Source: Bacillota bacterium (lineage in GTDB: Bacteria > Bacillota > Clostridia > Acetivibrionales > JAEZXR01). Taken from it: 64,000 bases of DNA. Both the position numbers and the translations under genes were made by a program. The first letter of the stretch is position 1. Every line of letters starts with the position of its first letter. Below, piece after piece: positions 26,480 to 34,528 of the stretch. The notes under the pieces are model-generated. The model did not search any database and was not told where the DNA came from. It was given only the letters and a program-made list of their open reading frames with translations. The stretch spans positions 55,209-119,208 of the forward strand of contig JAEZXR010000110.1 in assembly GCA_023419605.1 (NCBI GenBank). The letters run 5' to 3'.

Positions 26480-28105
26480 TTACTCATCGATTATATTCAC
26501 CGGCACATTGATTCTCTTTGCCAGATCTTCCACTTTTTCAACGAACTCATCCTTTTTCTGTTCGGCAGCAGCGGCTCCGGCATCGATACACCGGACTCGC
26601 ACCTCTCTTCCCAGTTTTTTGGAGAGAATCGTCTGTATCACTTCCAGGTTCTCCGTTTTGGAAACAATCATTTTTGCGAATCTGGCGCCTTTATCGAATA
26701 CAATGCCTATGAACCGGTCATCCTGCTCTACAGCCTTTGTATTCAGCAGATTCGTATAGATCATCATCCTCCCCATGGCCTTCAATTCGTTAATCACTTC
26801 ACTCCAGCAGCCCAGTTCCTTTCCCATGTCTACAGGTACCGACGCGCTTTCAGTCTCCTCCATGGATTTCCTTGGGGCTCTTTTCTCCCGCTGGGGCATT
26901 TCTGCTTTCCCCGCCGGAACATTGGCCGCCGATTCGGTTTTAACTGCAAAAGTACCGCTGCTGATCCTCTTTTCCAATACCGCCAGCCTGTCCATGATAT
27001 TCTCGGCGTCCACGCTGAAGCTGCTTTCACAGAGCTTTATCAGACTTACCTCCAGCAGCACTCTCGGATGGTTCGCCCACTTAAGGCTGGACTCCAGCAA
27101 AGACAGCTCCTTTATAATGAAAATAATTTCTTCCCTATCCAATCCGGCAGCCTGACCCTTCATCCGCTCCAGTGTCTCCAGGGAAGCTTCAAGAATCTCC
27201 TCTGGCTTTCCCGTCACCTTACAAATCAATAAATTTCTATAGTACATCACAAGATCGGATACAAACTGTCCGATATCCTTGCCGTCCATTACCAGCCTGT
27301 CCACAAACTCCAGGATGCCGTTTACATTTCTTGCCCCCAGGGCATCTACCACCTCGGCCATGAAGGTATCGTTTACGATACCCACTACAGCCAGCACGTC
27401 ATCATAGGAGATCTCACGAGTTCCCAGGGAGATACACTGGTCCAATATACTCAAAGCATCACGCATGGCCCCGTCCGCCATCCGGGCGATGAGCCTTGCC
27501 GCTTCCTTCTGGATCCCAACGCCGCTTTCCGTACAGATCTTTTCCACTCTGCCCATGATGCTCTCTACAGTGATTCTCCGGAAGTCAAACCGCTGGCAGC
27601 GGGAGAGAATGGTAGCAGGCAGCTTGTGCGGCTCCGTAGTGGCCAATATGAAGACTACGTGAGACGGCGGCTCCTCCAGGGTTTTGAGCAGTGCATTAAA
27701 TGCTCCGGTAGAAAGCATGTGAACTTCGTCAATGATATAGACCTTGTACTTCGCCTGCGAAGGAGCATATACAACCTCATCGCGAATCTCTCTTATATTG
27801 TCTACACTGTTGTTGGAGGCAGCATCGATTTCAACTACATCCAAAATATTCCCGGATAGGATTCCCCGGCAGATCTCACATTCATTGCAGGGATCACCGC
27901 CTTTTGGAGAAAGACAGTTTATCGCCTTTGAAAAAATCTTGGCCATGGTGGTTTTCCCTGTACCCCGGGTACCGCAAAAAAGATAGGCGTGGGCAATTCT
28001 GCCCGTTTCTATACTATGTTTAAGGGTTTTTACCACATGCTCCTGTTCTACAACATCTTCAAAGACCAAAGGTCTCCATTTTCTATAAAGTGCTACATAT
28101 GACAT
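26480..28105 (-). CDS. dnaX: DNA polymerase III gamma/tau subunit
   Basis: 541 aa from 28105 (AAAGGTGGAGG upstream; MSYVALYRKWRPLVFEDVVEQEHV). AAA+ clamp-loader ATPase: Walker A FCGTRGTGKTTMAK, zinc module CLSPKGGDPCNECEIC, DEVHMLSTGAFNALLKTLEEPP and ILSRCQRFDFRRI. The C-terminal third is divergent tau-type. No poly-A slippage site was noticed. First gene of the operon, about 150 bp from the SRP RNA terminator. Confidence 0.97.
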   Translation of the reverse strand: MSYVALYRKWRPLVFEDVVEQEHVVKTLKHSIETGRIAHAYLFCGTRGTGKTTMAKIFSKAINCLSPKGGDPCNECEICRGILSGNILDVVEIDAASNNSVDNIREIRDEVVYAPSQAKYKVYIIDEVHMLSTGAFNALLKTLEEPPSHVVFILATTEPHKLPATILSRCQRFDFRRITVESIMGRVEKICTESGVGIQKEAARLIARMADGAMRDALSILDQCISLGTREISYDDVLAVVGIVNDTFMAEVVDALGARNVNGILEFVDRLVMDGKDIGQFVSDLVMYYRNLLICKVTGKPEEILEASLETLERMKGQAAGLDREEIIFIIKELSLLESSLKWANHPRVLLEVSLIKLCESSFSVDAENIMDRLAVLEKRISSGTFAVKTESAANVPAGKAEMPQREKRAPRKSMEETESASVPVDMGKELGCWSEVINELKAMGRMMIYTNLLNTKAVEQDDRFIGIVFDKGARFAKMIVSKTENLEVIQTILSKKLGREVRVRCIDAGAAAAEQKKDEFVEKVEDLAKRINVPVNIIDE

Positions 28106-28221
28106 AGAATCCTCCACCTTTTGCTAAAACCGTCATCAGTCCCCGTCCTGCGGATTTATCCGGGACTGCTCCATTAAGTTATATAATAATTGTATCACAA
28201 ATCGCTTATCTATACACAAAA

Positions 28222-28245
28222 AAGAAGCCTTTTATTTGGCTTCTT
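28222..28245 (-). terminator. terminator of the SRP RNA
   Basis: On minus, AAGAAGCC-AAATAAAA-GGCTTCTT followed by TTTTGTG. Confidence 0.9.
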
Positions 28246-28249
28246 GCTT

Positions 28250-28564
28250 AAAATTGATTGGCTGTGCACCCGACTTCGACAGTTTCCTACAAGCGTAACC
28301 TAGGCAGTTAACTCTAACCAGGCAACCCTGCGGCACACGGAAGTTACTGCTTACCGTTGCTTCCTTCCGGACCTGGCGGAGTTCACAGATTTCCGTTGCG
28401 CAAGACCCGATTTTCATTGCCACTTGCATAGAGCAGACCCCACAGGAAAAAGCCTCTGCCGGGAATTCAACCCTGCTATAGCGGATTGCAGGTATAAGGC
28501 ACCGCTACCTCCCCGTCTAGCACAACCAAATATTAACTTGTTAAGGGTGACTACTTCAAGTCAC
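28250..28564 (-). ncRNA. ffs: signal recognition particle RNA, large Bacillus/Clostridium type (scRNA)
   Basis: The minus strand shows the landmarks of Gram-positive 6S-like SRP RNA: GCTAGACGGGGAGGTAGCGG near the 5' end, the Alu loop CTGCAATCCGCTATAGCAGGG, the SRP54-binding helix 8 CAGGTCCGGAAGGAAGCA, GTGCCGCAGGGTTGCCTGG and GGTGCACAGCC at the 3' end. Length about 305 nt fits the class with Alu domain. It binds Ffh for co-translational targeting. Ends are estimated from the promoter and terminator. It precedes dnaX, a frequent firmicute arrangement. Confidence 0.97.
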
Positions 28565-28570
28565 TTACCT

Positions 28571-28599
28571 ATTATACTCAAAAACACAGACAATATCAA
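28571..28599 (-). promoter_or_regulatory. strong sigma-A promoter of the SRP RNA
   Basis: TTGATA (complement of 28594-28599), 17-bp spacer, TATAAT (complement of 28571-28576); start about 28564. Confidence 0.85.
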
Positions 28600-28631
28600 G
28601 TGTCTTTGCAAAGTATATTTTCCCAAAAAAA

Positions 28632-28682
28632 TAAAGCACTTACGTATAATAGAATGTATAATTGCAAATTCAAAGTGCTTTA
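28632..28682. repeat. 10-bp inverted repeat around a TATAAT
   Basis: TAAAGCACTT (28632-28641) and AAGTGCTTTA (28673-28682) surround an AT-rich loop containing TATAAT at 28645-28650. It lies just upstream of the micro-ORF and could be an operator or an RNA hairpin. Confidence 0.45.
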
Positions 28683-28724
28683 TATCACATCAGATAAAAT
28701 TATCTATATTAAAGGAGGAATAAA

Positions 28725-28772
28725 ATGAAAAAGTCAAAATATCAACTTTTTACAATGTCTATTTTACCATAG
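28725..28772 (+). CDS. micro-ORF with a perfect ribosome-binding site, 15 codons
   Basis: AAAGGAGGAA (28711-28720) stands 4-6 nt before an ATG encoding MKKSKYQLFTMSILP and then TAG. The site is stronger than that of most genes here. It may be a leader peptide, the remains of a beheaded gene, or a chance match; nothing in frame follows. It lies directly before the DnaA-box cluster. Confidence 0.4.
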   Translation: MKKSKYQLFTMSILP

Positions 28773-28824
28773 TTTTCTAAGAATTAATATTACGTTTGTG
28801 TAACAAAGTTTAAATGATGAAAAC

Positions 28825-28977
28825 TTTTCCACAAATTCTTCTAAATTTATGAAAAAACAATAACACTTTATCCACAGGTAAGATGACCCATTTTTGAGTT
28901 ATTCACAGACTTATACACATTATCCACAGTTTTTTCAGCCTTTTTATGCACATATTTTATGTACAAGCTGTGTAAAA
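28825..28977. promoter_or_regulatory. cluster of seven DnaA-box-like 9-mers
   Basis: TTTTCCACA 28825, TTATCCACA 28868, TTATTCACA 28899, TTATACACA 28911, TTATCCACA 28920, TTATGCACA 28944 and, on the other strand, TTTTACACA (28969-28977). Two are perfect consensus and the others differ at one or two positions. The flanks are AT-rich. No dnaA or dnaN is near and gene orientation does not switch, so a DnaA-titrating or regulatory cluster is more likely than the chromosomal origin, though an origin cannot be excluded. Confidence 0.7.
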
Positions 28978-28989
28978 CTAAAAAAACTG

Positions 28990-29018
28990 TTGACTGGAAA
29001 TAAGCAACATGGTATGAT
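28990..29018 (+). promoter_or_regulatory. near-consensus sigma-A promoter
   Basis: TTGACT 28990-28995, 17-bp spacer, TATGAT 29013-29018. It reads into a terminator 25 bp downstream and into no gene. Confidence 0.7.
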
Positions 29019-29024
29019 ATTCTA

Positions 29025-29078
29025 GGTTTTTTAGAATCCGAAGTCGAAAATCGAACTGGTTTTCGGCTTTTTTATTTC
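29025..29078 (+). ncRNA. possible tiny RNA between promoter and terminator
   Basis: The promoter predicts a start near 29025. A 10-bp stem GTCGAAAATC/GGTTTTCGGC (29043-29052 and 29058-29067, with G-U pairs) is followed by TTTTTTT, an intrinsic terminator. The predicted transcript is only about 45-55 nt, with a small TTCTA/TAGAA hairpin at its start. It may be a true small RNA or an abortive transcription unit affecting the DnaA cluster. Confidence 0.45.
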
Positions 29079-29158
29079 TGCGGTTTTTCCCCATTGTCGG
29101 ATTTTTTTATACTAAAAAAGGCGATAAAGCCTATGCCTTTACCACCTTTTCTCTCCCT

Positions 29159-29572
29159 TTATTTTAAACCGTATTGTTTTATTAAAGCAACCGCTTCGTC
29201 AATCAACTGCGGCAGCGGTTCTTCCTTAACACCGGCAATGGCCACATTACACCGGTTGAGAGGAATTAAAACCTTTTTGGCCGGACTTTCGGATACTGCA
29301 GCCGCCATCCGGGGTGTCAGCTCTCCCAGCATGGAATTGGCGGAAATGATACCGATGGGACCGGTTATTACATCGACCCTTGGTGCATTATACACAATGG
29401 CATTTTCCCCCGATGCACCCTCATGGGCCCCCGATTTTATCATAAGGGCAGCCGCCAGTGCATTAGTGCCCAGGGCAAGGATCTCCACCTCTCCCCCACA
29501 TTCCTTTCTCAGCTTTTCAACCAGGGCTTTACCGATTCCACCACCCTGTCCATCGATGACTGCAACTCGCAT
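29159..29572 (-). CDS. DUF3842 family protein
   Basis: 137 aa. Start at 29572 fixed by GGAGGG 5 nt upstream; a codon 12 bases earlier overlaps it. Opens with RVAVIDGQGGGIGKALVEKL, a glycine-rich Rossmann-like turn, and contains ALGTNALAAALMIKSGA and GPIGIISANSMLGELTPRMA. DUF3842 proteins are found in Clostridia and their function is not known. 155 bp separate it from the transaldolase-like gene upstream. Confidence 0.85.
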   Translation of the reverse strand: MRVAVIDGQGGGIGKALVEKLRKECGGEVEILALGTNALAAALMIKSGAHEGASGENAIVYNAPRVDVITGPIGIISANSMLGELTPRMAAAVSESPAKKVLIPLNRCNVAIAGVKEEPLPQLIDEAVALIKQYGLK

Positions 29573-29727
29573 GTTTCCCTCCAAGCCAGCGTTACCGCTT
29601 ATGCTGAACTTATATTATCCGTAAAAACTCAAGCGATGCTACGTCATAAGCTTGCTTGAACCCTTGACTGGGGATCCGGTGAAACATTGAATCTTTAACG
29701 GACTCCTCTTAGTATATCATACCAGTC

Positions 29728-30411
29728 CTATTTCAGCAAATCCAATACGCTTTTTCCTTCTCCGTAGACGCCTTCCCAATCCTTTGTAAAATCGGCAATA
29801 CTCTGGTTCGTGAGGGGATGGTACAGCAAGCTTTCGAAAAGCTCGGGACTTATGGTTACGGAATGGGCACCTCCCAAGCTGATTCTGTGGACCTGCTCCG
29901 CATTTTTAAAGCTGGCCGCCAGTACCTTTGTCTCAAAATTATAGGTTTTGAAAAGAGAAACAATATCCGTAACCACGCCAACACCATCACTGGATATGTT
30001 ATCCAGCCGGTTTACATAGGGCGCGACAAAATCCGCTCCCGCTTTTGCGGATATCAGTGCCTGCTGTTGGGTAAATATAGCCGTTGCCGTAATATGGATA
30101 CCTTTTTCCTTTAAAATCTGCATAGCTTTTATTCCCTGTTCACTGGCGGGAATTTTGGCATAGAAACATCCGCCGACAAACTCCTTCAGCGCCAACGCCT
30201 CCTGGACCATTCCCTCTGCATAAGGGCTCGTAGTCTGCACATGGAGCATCCGGTCATTTCCCACAAGCTTTCGTATGTCTTTCAACAATTGTTTGTAATC
30301 GGTGTTCTCCTTGGCAATGATGGTCGGATTGGTCGTCACCCCATCCACAGGGTAAAATTCCAAGGTTTTTCGAATGGCTTCAATATTTGCCGTGTCAAGC
30401 ATGTAAATCAT
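29728..30411 (-). CDS. transaldolase-like fructose-6-phosphate aldolase
   Basis: 227 aa, the short form. MIYMLDTANIEAIRKTLEFYPVDGVTTNPTII opens the TIM barrel; the Schiff-base Lys is in GGCFYAKIPAS near residue 86, with TATAIFTQQQALISAKAGADFVAPYVNRLDN later. Short transaldolase-family members act either as transaldolases or as fructose-6-phosphate/dihydroxyacetone aldolases; these cannot be separated by inspection. Divergent from the LysM gene. Confidence 0.9.
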   Translation of the reverse strand: MIYMLDTANIEAIRKTLEFYPVDGVTTNPTIIAKENTDYKQLLKDIRKLVGNDRMLHVQTTSPYAEGMVQEALALKEFVGGCFYAKIPASEQGIKAMQILKEKGIHITATAIFTQQQALISAKAGADFVAPYVNRLDNISSDGVGVVTDIVSLFKTYNFETKVLAASFKNAEQVHRISLGGAHSVTISPELFESLLYHPLTNQSIADFTKDWEGVYGEGKSVLDLLK

Positions 30412-30710
30412 TTTGCTACCTTCTTTCCGATTTAATGATCTTACTCATTATACCTCTCCCCACCGGAAAAATCATACCAAAAATGAGCTTTTTCGACTCG
30501 ACTATTTTGTTAAATATTTAGCAAACGGATTTCCACCTGCCAGTTTTACCTACAAAAGAGAAATCTTCTTTAAAATTTTTTCAAACTCTTTAAAAAATAC
30601 CAGAGCAGCTCTCTCTTTATCTTTAGTACCAAAACAGGATAAAATCACATTTTTATTTTTTTCTTTGATTGCAAAAGCTAATACCGAAATCTTTCGTGGA
30701 GGTCAATAAA

Positions 30711-31946
30711 ATGAAGCATATCGATAAAAATCCAAAATTTGTTCGGAAGAAAAGTTTAAAAGACCACTATTTCAGCAGAGCTAAGCATATAACCACCCTT
30801 TTTCTGGCAAGCATTCTCAGCTTTAATGCCTGGCATGCTTGGCATGTTTTGCCGGTAAAGGCAATTACCGCTGCCAGCGTACAGGCAGTATCCAACAGCA
30901 GTTATACCGTTGCTCGCGGCGATACTTTGTGGACCATTGCCAATAAATATGGTGCAACAACCGCTGAACTCAAACGATTAAACAGTCTAAGCAGCACTGT
31001 CATCTACCCGGGGCAGGTATTGAAAGTGCCTACAGGAGCAGCTCCCAGCACTAAGACCATTGAATACAGAGTCCGCAGCGGGGATACCTTAGGAGCCATT
31101 GCAGAACAATTTGGAACCACGGTTTCAACTATAAAAAGCATTAACGGACTTAACAGTAACCTCATCATTGCCGACCAAATCCTCAAAATCCCCGCCAGCT
31201 TTGTCAATTACAAAGTAGTATCCGGTGACAGCCTGTTCTCCATTGCTGTGCGTTATGGCACTACAGTGGCAGAGATCAAGCTGTTTAACGGGTTAAACAG
31301 CAACACCATCTATCCGGGGCAGACCCTGCATATTCCCCATATACCTTCAGGACCTAAAGTATCCTATACTACTCATACAGTTAAATCCGGTGAAACTTCC
31401 TGGGAATTAAGTAAAAAATACGGCATTCCACAGGCAGAGCTTCTGAAGGTAAACGGACTCACTACCTCCAGTGTTCTCTCTGTGGGACAAAAGCTCAAAA
31501 TTCCTGTTTATATCATTCCGGTGAAGCCAACCCCCGGGCCTCAATACGGCGAATACCTGGATTGGTGGGCGGAAGCCCAGTATGTATTTCCCATCGGCGA
31601 AGTAGCTATAGTAAGAGATTATGTTACCGGAAGAACGTTCAAGGTGGAACGAACCATTGGAGCCAATCATGCGGACTGTGAACCTCTCACTGCAGCGGAT
31701 GCTGCCACCATGAAATCCATCTGGGGCGGAAACTATTCATGGGTACCCCGTGCAGTGCTTGTCCAGGTGAATGGACGAAAAATAGCCGCCTCCGTTACCT
31801 CAACCCCTCATGGGATACAGTATATAGAAACCAATAACTTCAATGGGCACTTTGACATTCACTTTAAAAACAGCACCCGACACGTAGACGGAACCGTTGA
31901 TACGGGGCACCAGGCGCAGATCAGAATCGCCGCAGGCGTGAAATAA
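30711..31946 (+). CDS. secreted LysM repeat protein with conserved C-terminal domain
   Basis: 411 aa from 30711, decided by GTGGAGG 7 nt upstream. A positively charged N-terminus precedes a hydrophobic segment (TTLFLASILSFNAWHAWHVLPVKA), probably a signal peptide. Four LysM domains follow, starting SYTVARGDTLWTIA, EYRVRSGDTLGAIA, NYKVVSGDSLFSIA and THTVKSGETSWELS. The last 130 residues form a domain with GANHADCEPLTAADAA and GHFDIHFKNSTRHV; the Cys and His residues suggest a catalytic or metal site, but I do not recognise the family. Binds peptidoglycan or chitin-like glycans; probable cell-wall enzyme or spore-coat protein. Confidence 0.85.
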   Translation: MKHIDKNPKFVRKKSLKDHYFSRAKHITTLFLASILSFNAWHAWHVLPVKAITAASVQAVSNSSYTVARGDTLWTIANKYGATTAELKRLNSLSSTVIYPGQVLKVPTGAAPSTKTIEYRVRSGDTLGAIAEQFGTTVSTIKSINGLNSNLIIADQILKIPASFVNYKVVSGDSLFSIAVRYGTTVAEIKLFNGLNSNTIYPGQTLHIPHIPSGPKVSYTTHTVKSGETSWELSKKYGIPQAELLKVNGLTTSSVLSVGQKLKIPVYIIPVKPTPGPQYGEYLDWWAEAQYVFPIGEVAIVRDYVTGRTFKVERTIGANHADCEPLTAADAATMKSIWGGNYSWVPRAVLVQVNGRKIAASVTSTPHGIQYIETNNFNGHFDIHFKNSTRHVDGTVDTGHQAQIRIAAGVK

Positions 31947-31956
31947 TTCGAGGCAG

Positions 31957-31997
31957 AAAAAACACCATGACAGCCAATGCTGTCATGGTGTTTTTTT
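31957..31997. terminator. terminator of the LysM gene
   Basis: AACACCATGACAGC-caat-GCTGTCATGGTGTT followed by a T-run; it overlaps the stop codon of the convergent MutS2-like gene. Confidence 0.92.
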
Positions 31998-33945
31998 ATT
32001 GAATTTTAATTTCCATCCCTTCGATGTGCCGCTTGCCCATTTGCTTTTTCTTTTTACGATTTTCTTTGGATTCAAGGACAATATCCAGATTATACTCTTC
32101 CGGATACAGTTCCTTACTCTCCACATATAAAGACAATCGTTTACGATTTACCTTGAATTTATTCTTCATTACCATAACCCCGACTTCTCCCCGGTGATTC
32201 TCCAGTTCGCAGACAATTCCCGTGCGGTTCATGGTACTGATATATACGCAGTCTCCCACCTGGAAGGCATGTTCGATCTTTTGCTTTTCAACCTTTTGCC
32301 GTGTTTCCTGAAGTTTTTTCGCGCGATCCAGCTGTGCCTCATGCTGCTGGGTTATCTCAGCATTTTTAACCTCCTGCTTTGGAATCTCCCGGTAAACTCC
32401 GGCATAATCCTTTTTCTCCTTATAGGTCACCGCATGGGCCCTTTCGATAATCCTTCGATCCATGCCCAACCGCAAGGCAATCAGGAAGGCATTGCTCTGG
32501 CCCGACTCACCGATCCGCAGCCTGTACAGCGGCTTTAGCGTGTTGATATCAAACTCCATACATCCGTTCTCAAAGCCCTCTTTCTGGTTCGCATAGTCCT
32601 TGATCTCGCTGTAATGTGTAGTGGCCAGCGTAGTGGCCCCTCTTTCAAAGATTTCCTCCAGCACAGCAATGGCGATCCCCATACCCTCACTGGGGTCCGT
32701 TCCCGTTCCCAGCTCATCCATAATAACCAGCGTATAGGGGTCTGCACACTCCATAATGCTGATGATGTTCCTTATATGGGAGGAAAAAGTACTAAGAGAT
32801 TGTTCAATACTCTGACCGTCACCAATGTCTACCAGAACATCGCGAAACACACCGAAATTACTCCCCTCTTCCACAGGCACATGGAGTCCCGACTGTACCA
32901 TCAGTGTCAGCAAGCCCACTGTTTTGAGGGCTACGGTCTTTCCTCCCGTATTAGGCCCTGTAATCACCAGTGTTCTATAACTCCGGCCGATAGTAAAATT
33001 CAGGGGAACTGCCGATTTCCCTATGATCGGATGCCTGCCTCCGATGATATGGATATGGTTGTGCGTATTCAATTCTACTGTGTTTGCGTCCAGCGCTTTG
33101 CTGTATTTTGCCTTGGCAAAGAGGAAATCGTAATGCACCATAGTCTCGATATTGATGGAGACTTCCCGGTGGCAGCCATCTACCATGGCAGTTAAAGTGG
33201 ACAGTATCCTGTACTCTTCCTTCTCCTGTTCAATCCGCAGCAGGCTCAATTCCTCCCGCAGCCGCTTCACTGCCGCCGGCTCAATGAATACGGTGGATCC
33301 GCTGGTAGATGTGTCTAATACATCCCCTTCAATATTCTTTCTGTGCTCTCTTCTCACGGGAATTACATAAACCCCGTTTCTCAGGCTCACCATGGCTTCC
33401 TGGATATAGTCCTTATAGACCGGCGACCGCAGAATACCCTCCAGCTTGCTTTTAATTCTTTCTTCCAGTATTCCAATCTTTTTCCTGAGCCTGGATAGTT
33501 CGGCACTGGCTCTGTCATCCACCCGGTTATCCACGATACAGCGGCTGATTTCCCCTGCCAGTTCCTCCAGCTCATACATGGAAAAAGCATAGGTACTGAT
33601 GGTAGGTGCTACATCTCTCCGTTCCGTCATATAGCGTTTCATCCGCTGAACCCCGTCCAGCAGCCGGTAGATGCTCCACAGTTCACCGGGGGTCAAAATC
33701 GCTCCTTTTCCGATTTTCACGAGGGTTTTCTCCATGTTCTCCAGGTTATACAGAGGTACACCGGCTCCCCGGTTGATAACCCGTCTTGCCTCAGAGGTCT
33801 CCAGAAGCCAATCCTCAATAATTCGGACGTCTGTGGATGGCTCCAGCATCTGTATCCGTTCCTTTCCCATTTCGGATACTGCGTAGTCTTTGAGTGTTTC
33901 CTTGATTTTGTTGTATTCCAGCAATTGAATGGCTGTACTGTTCAC
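31996..33945 (-). CDS. MutS2-like ATPase lacking the C-terminal Smr domain
   Basis: 649 aa from a GTG at 33945; GGAGG 8 nt upstream and the family start NSTAIQLLEYNKIKETL support it. MutS core and clamp (residues about 60-320), then the ABC-type ATPase: Walker A TGPNTGGKTVALKT, Walker B with VIMDELGTGTDPSEG and the ATTHYSEIKDYA switch. A KOW-like stretch (FQVGDCVYISTMNRTGIV) follows, but the protein ends soon after at MEIKIQ. Full MutS2 is about 780-790 aa and ends in an Smr nuclease domain; here the gene stops at the terminator of the convergent LysM gene. Probably a paralogue of MutS2 that senses DNA or stalled ribosomes without cutting. Confidence 0.88.
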   Translation of the reverse strand: MNSTAIQLLEYNKIKETLKDYAVSEMGKERIQMLEPSTDVRIIEDWLLETSEARRVINRGAGVPLYNLENMEKTLVKIGKGAILTPGELWSIYRLLDGVQRMKRYMTERRDVAPTISTYAFSMYELEELAGEISRCIVDNRVDDRASAELSRLRKKIGILEERIKSKLEGILRSPVYKDYIQEAMVSLRNGVYVIPVRREHRKNIEGDVLDTSTSGSTVFIEPAAVKRLREELSLLRIEQEKEEYRILSTLTAMVDGCHREVSINIETMVHYDFLFAKAKYSKALDANTVELNTHNHIHIIGGRHPIIGKSAVPLNFTIGRSYRTLVITGPNTGGKTVALKTVGLLTLMVQSGLHVPVEEGSNFGVFRDVLVDIGDGQSIEQSLSTFSSHIRNIISIMECADPYTLVIMDELGTGTDPSEGMGIAIAVLEEIFERGATTLATTHYSEIKDYANQKEGFENGCMEFDINTLKPLYRLRIGESGQSNAFLIALRLGMDRRIIERAHAVTYKEKKDYAGVYREIPKQEVKNAEITQQHEAQLDRAKKLQETRQKVEKQKIEHAFQVGDCVYISTMNRTGIVCELENHRGEVGVMVMKNKFKVNRKRLSLYVESKELYPEEYNLDIVLESKENRKKKKQMGKRHIEGMEIKIQ

Positions 33946-33987
33946 TGTTTGTTTCCTCCATTTCATATTTTCACTCTTCTCTAAATG

Positions 33988-34400
33988 CAAAAAGGCTGTA
34001 GATAAACACAAGTTCATCTACAGCCTCTATATAAGATAGCGCACTTTGGTCCTTAATAACCAGCAAGTGAAACGCCCGGGTTTTAGGCGGTTTGCCTGCT
34101 GGAAAAATTCAGTTTCAAAGCGCAACACTTATAAAATAGGTAAAACTCCCCCTTAGGTAAATCCATAAATAGGTATAAAAATACCGTGCACAAGGGCACG
34201 GCGCTGTTTACACCTATATGAAATCCCAAAGGATTTGTTGTGTGCTGCCTGTGTTCCCAACTAAAGGTAACCGGAAAAAGAGTAAAACCATCCAAGCCCT
34301 GCAATCCGTGCAGAAGGTAAATTTCATTCTTCCAATTACACTATTCAATTCCTTTAGTTAAGAACCAACGCAGACATCAACACAACTCCAATAAGTTTTT
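33988..34400 (-). ncRNA. probable structured non-coding RNA (about 410 nt), or long leader of the MutS2-like gene
   Basis: A near-perfect promoter stands upstream and a strong terminator (AGGCTGTAGAT / ATCTACAGCCT then TTTTTGC, 33988-34026) ends it. Between them the minus strand has many stems: CTGCA/TGCAG, AAATCC-TTT-GGATTT, CCGTGC/GCACGG nested in ATAGGTGTAAA/TTTATACCTAT, GCAGCAC paired with GTGTTGC, and CCAGCA/TGCTGG. The only frame (34083-34304) starts with TTG and has no ribosome-binding site. It lacks the signatures of RNase P RNA (GAGGAAAGTCC), tmRNA and T-box leaders that I looked for. I cannot name the family. Confidence 0.6.
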
Positions 34401-34406
34401 TCTTTT

Positions 34407-34435
34407 ATTATACTATATACTGCACCGTACGTCAA
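34407..34435 (-). promoter_or_regulatory. strong sigma-A promoter for the 34-kb RNA
   Basis: TTGACG (complement of 34430-34435), 17-bp spacer, TATAAT (complement of 34407-34412). Surrounding CGTACGTTGACGTACG is itself palindromic (GTACGT/ACGTAC), a possible operator. Confidence 0.75.
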
Positions 34436-34490
34436 CGTACTTATTTCATGCTTTGGTAAACTTGGGAATAAAAGTTGAATTTACAAAAAT

Positions 34491-34516
34491 AATGCCCCCG
34501 GTTTCCCGGAGGCATT
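34491..34516 (-). terminator. terminator of the Bax-inhibitor gene
   Basis: AATGCCTCCGGG-aaa-CCGGGGGCATT followed by ATTTTTGT on minus. Confidence 0.85.
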
Positions 34517-34528
34517 ACCACTCTCTCT

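Noticed and set aside
28232..28429. 65-codon frame on minus
   Set aside because: Lies inside the SRP RNA gene.
28772..29090. Chromosomal replication origin
   Set aside because: DnaA boxes are suggestive, but dnaA, dnaN and rpmH are absent and the minus-strand bias continues on both sides. Kept as DnaA-box cluster only.
34083..34304. 73-codon frame on minus
   Set aside because: TTG start, no ribosome-binding site, inside the strongly structured RNA region.
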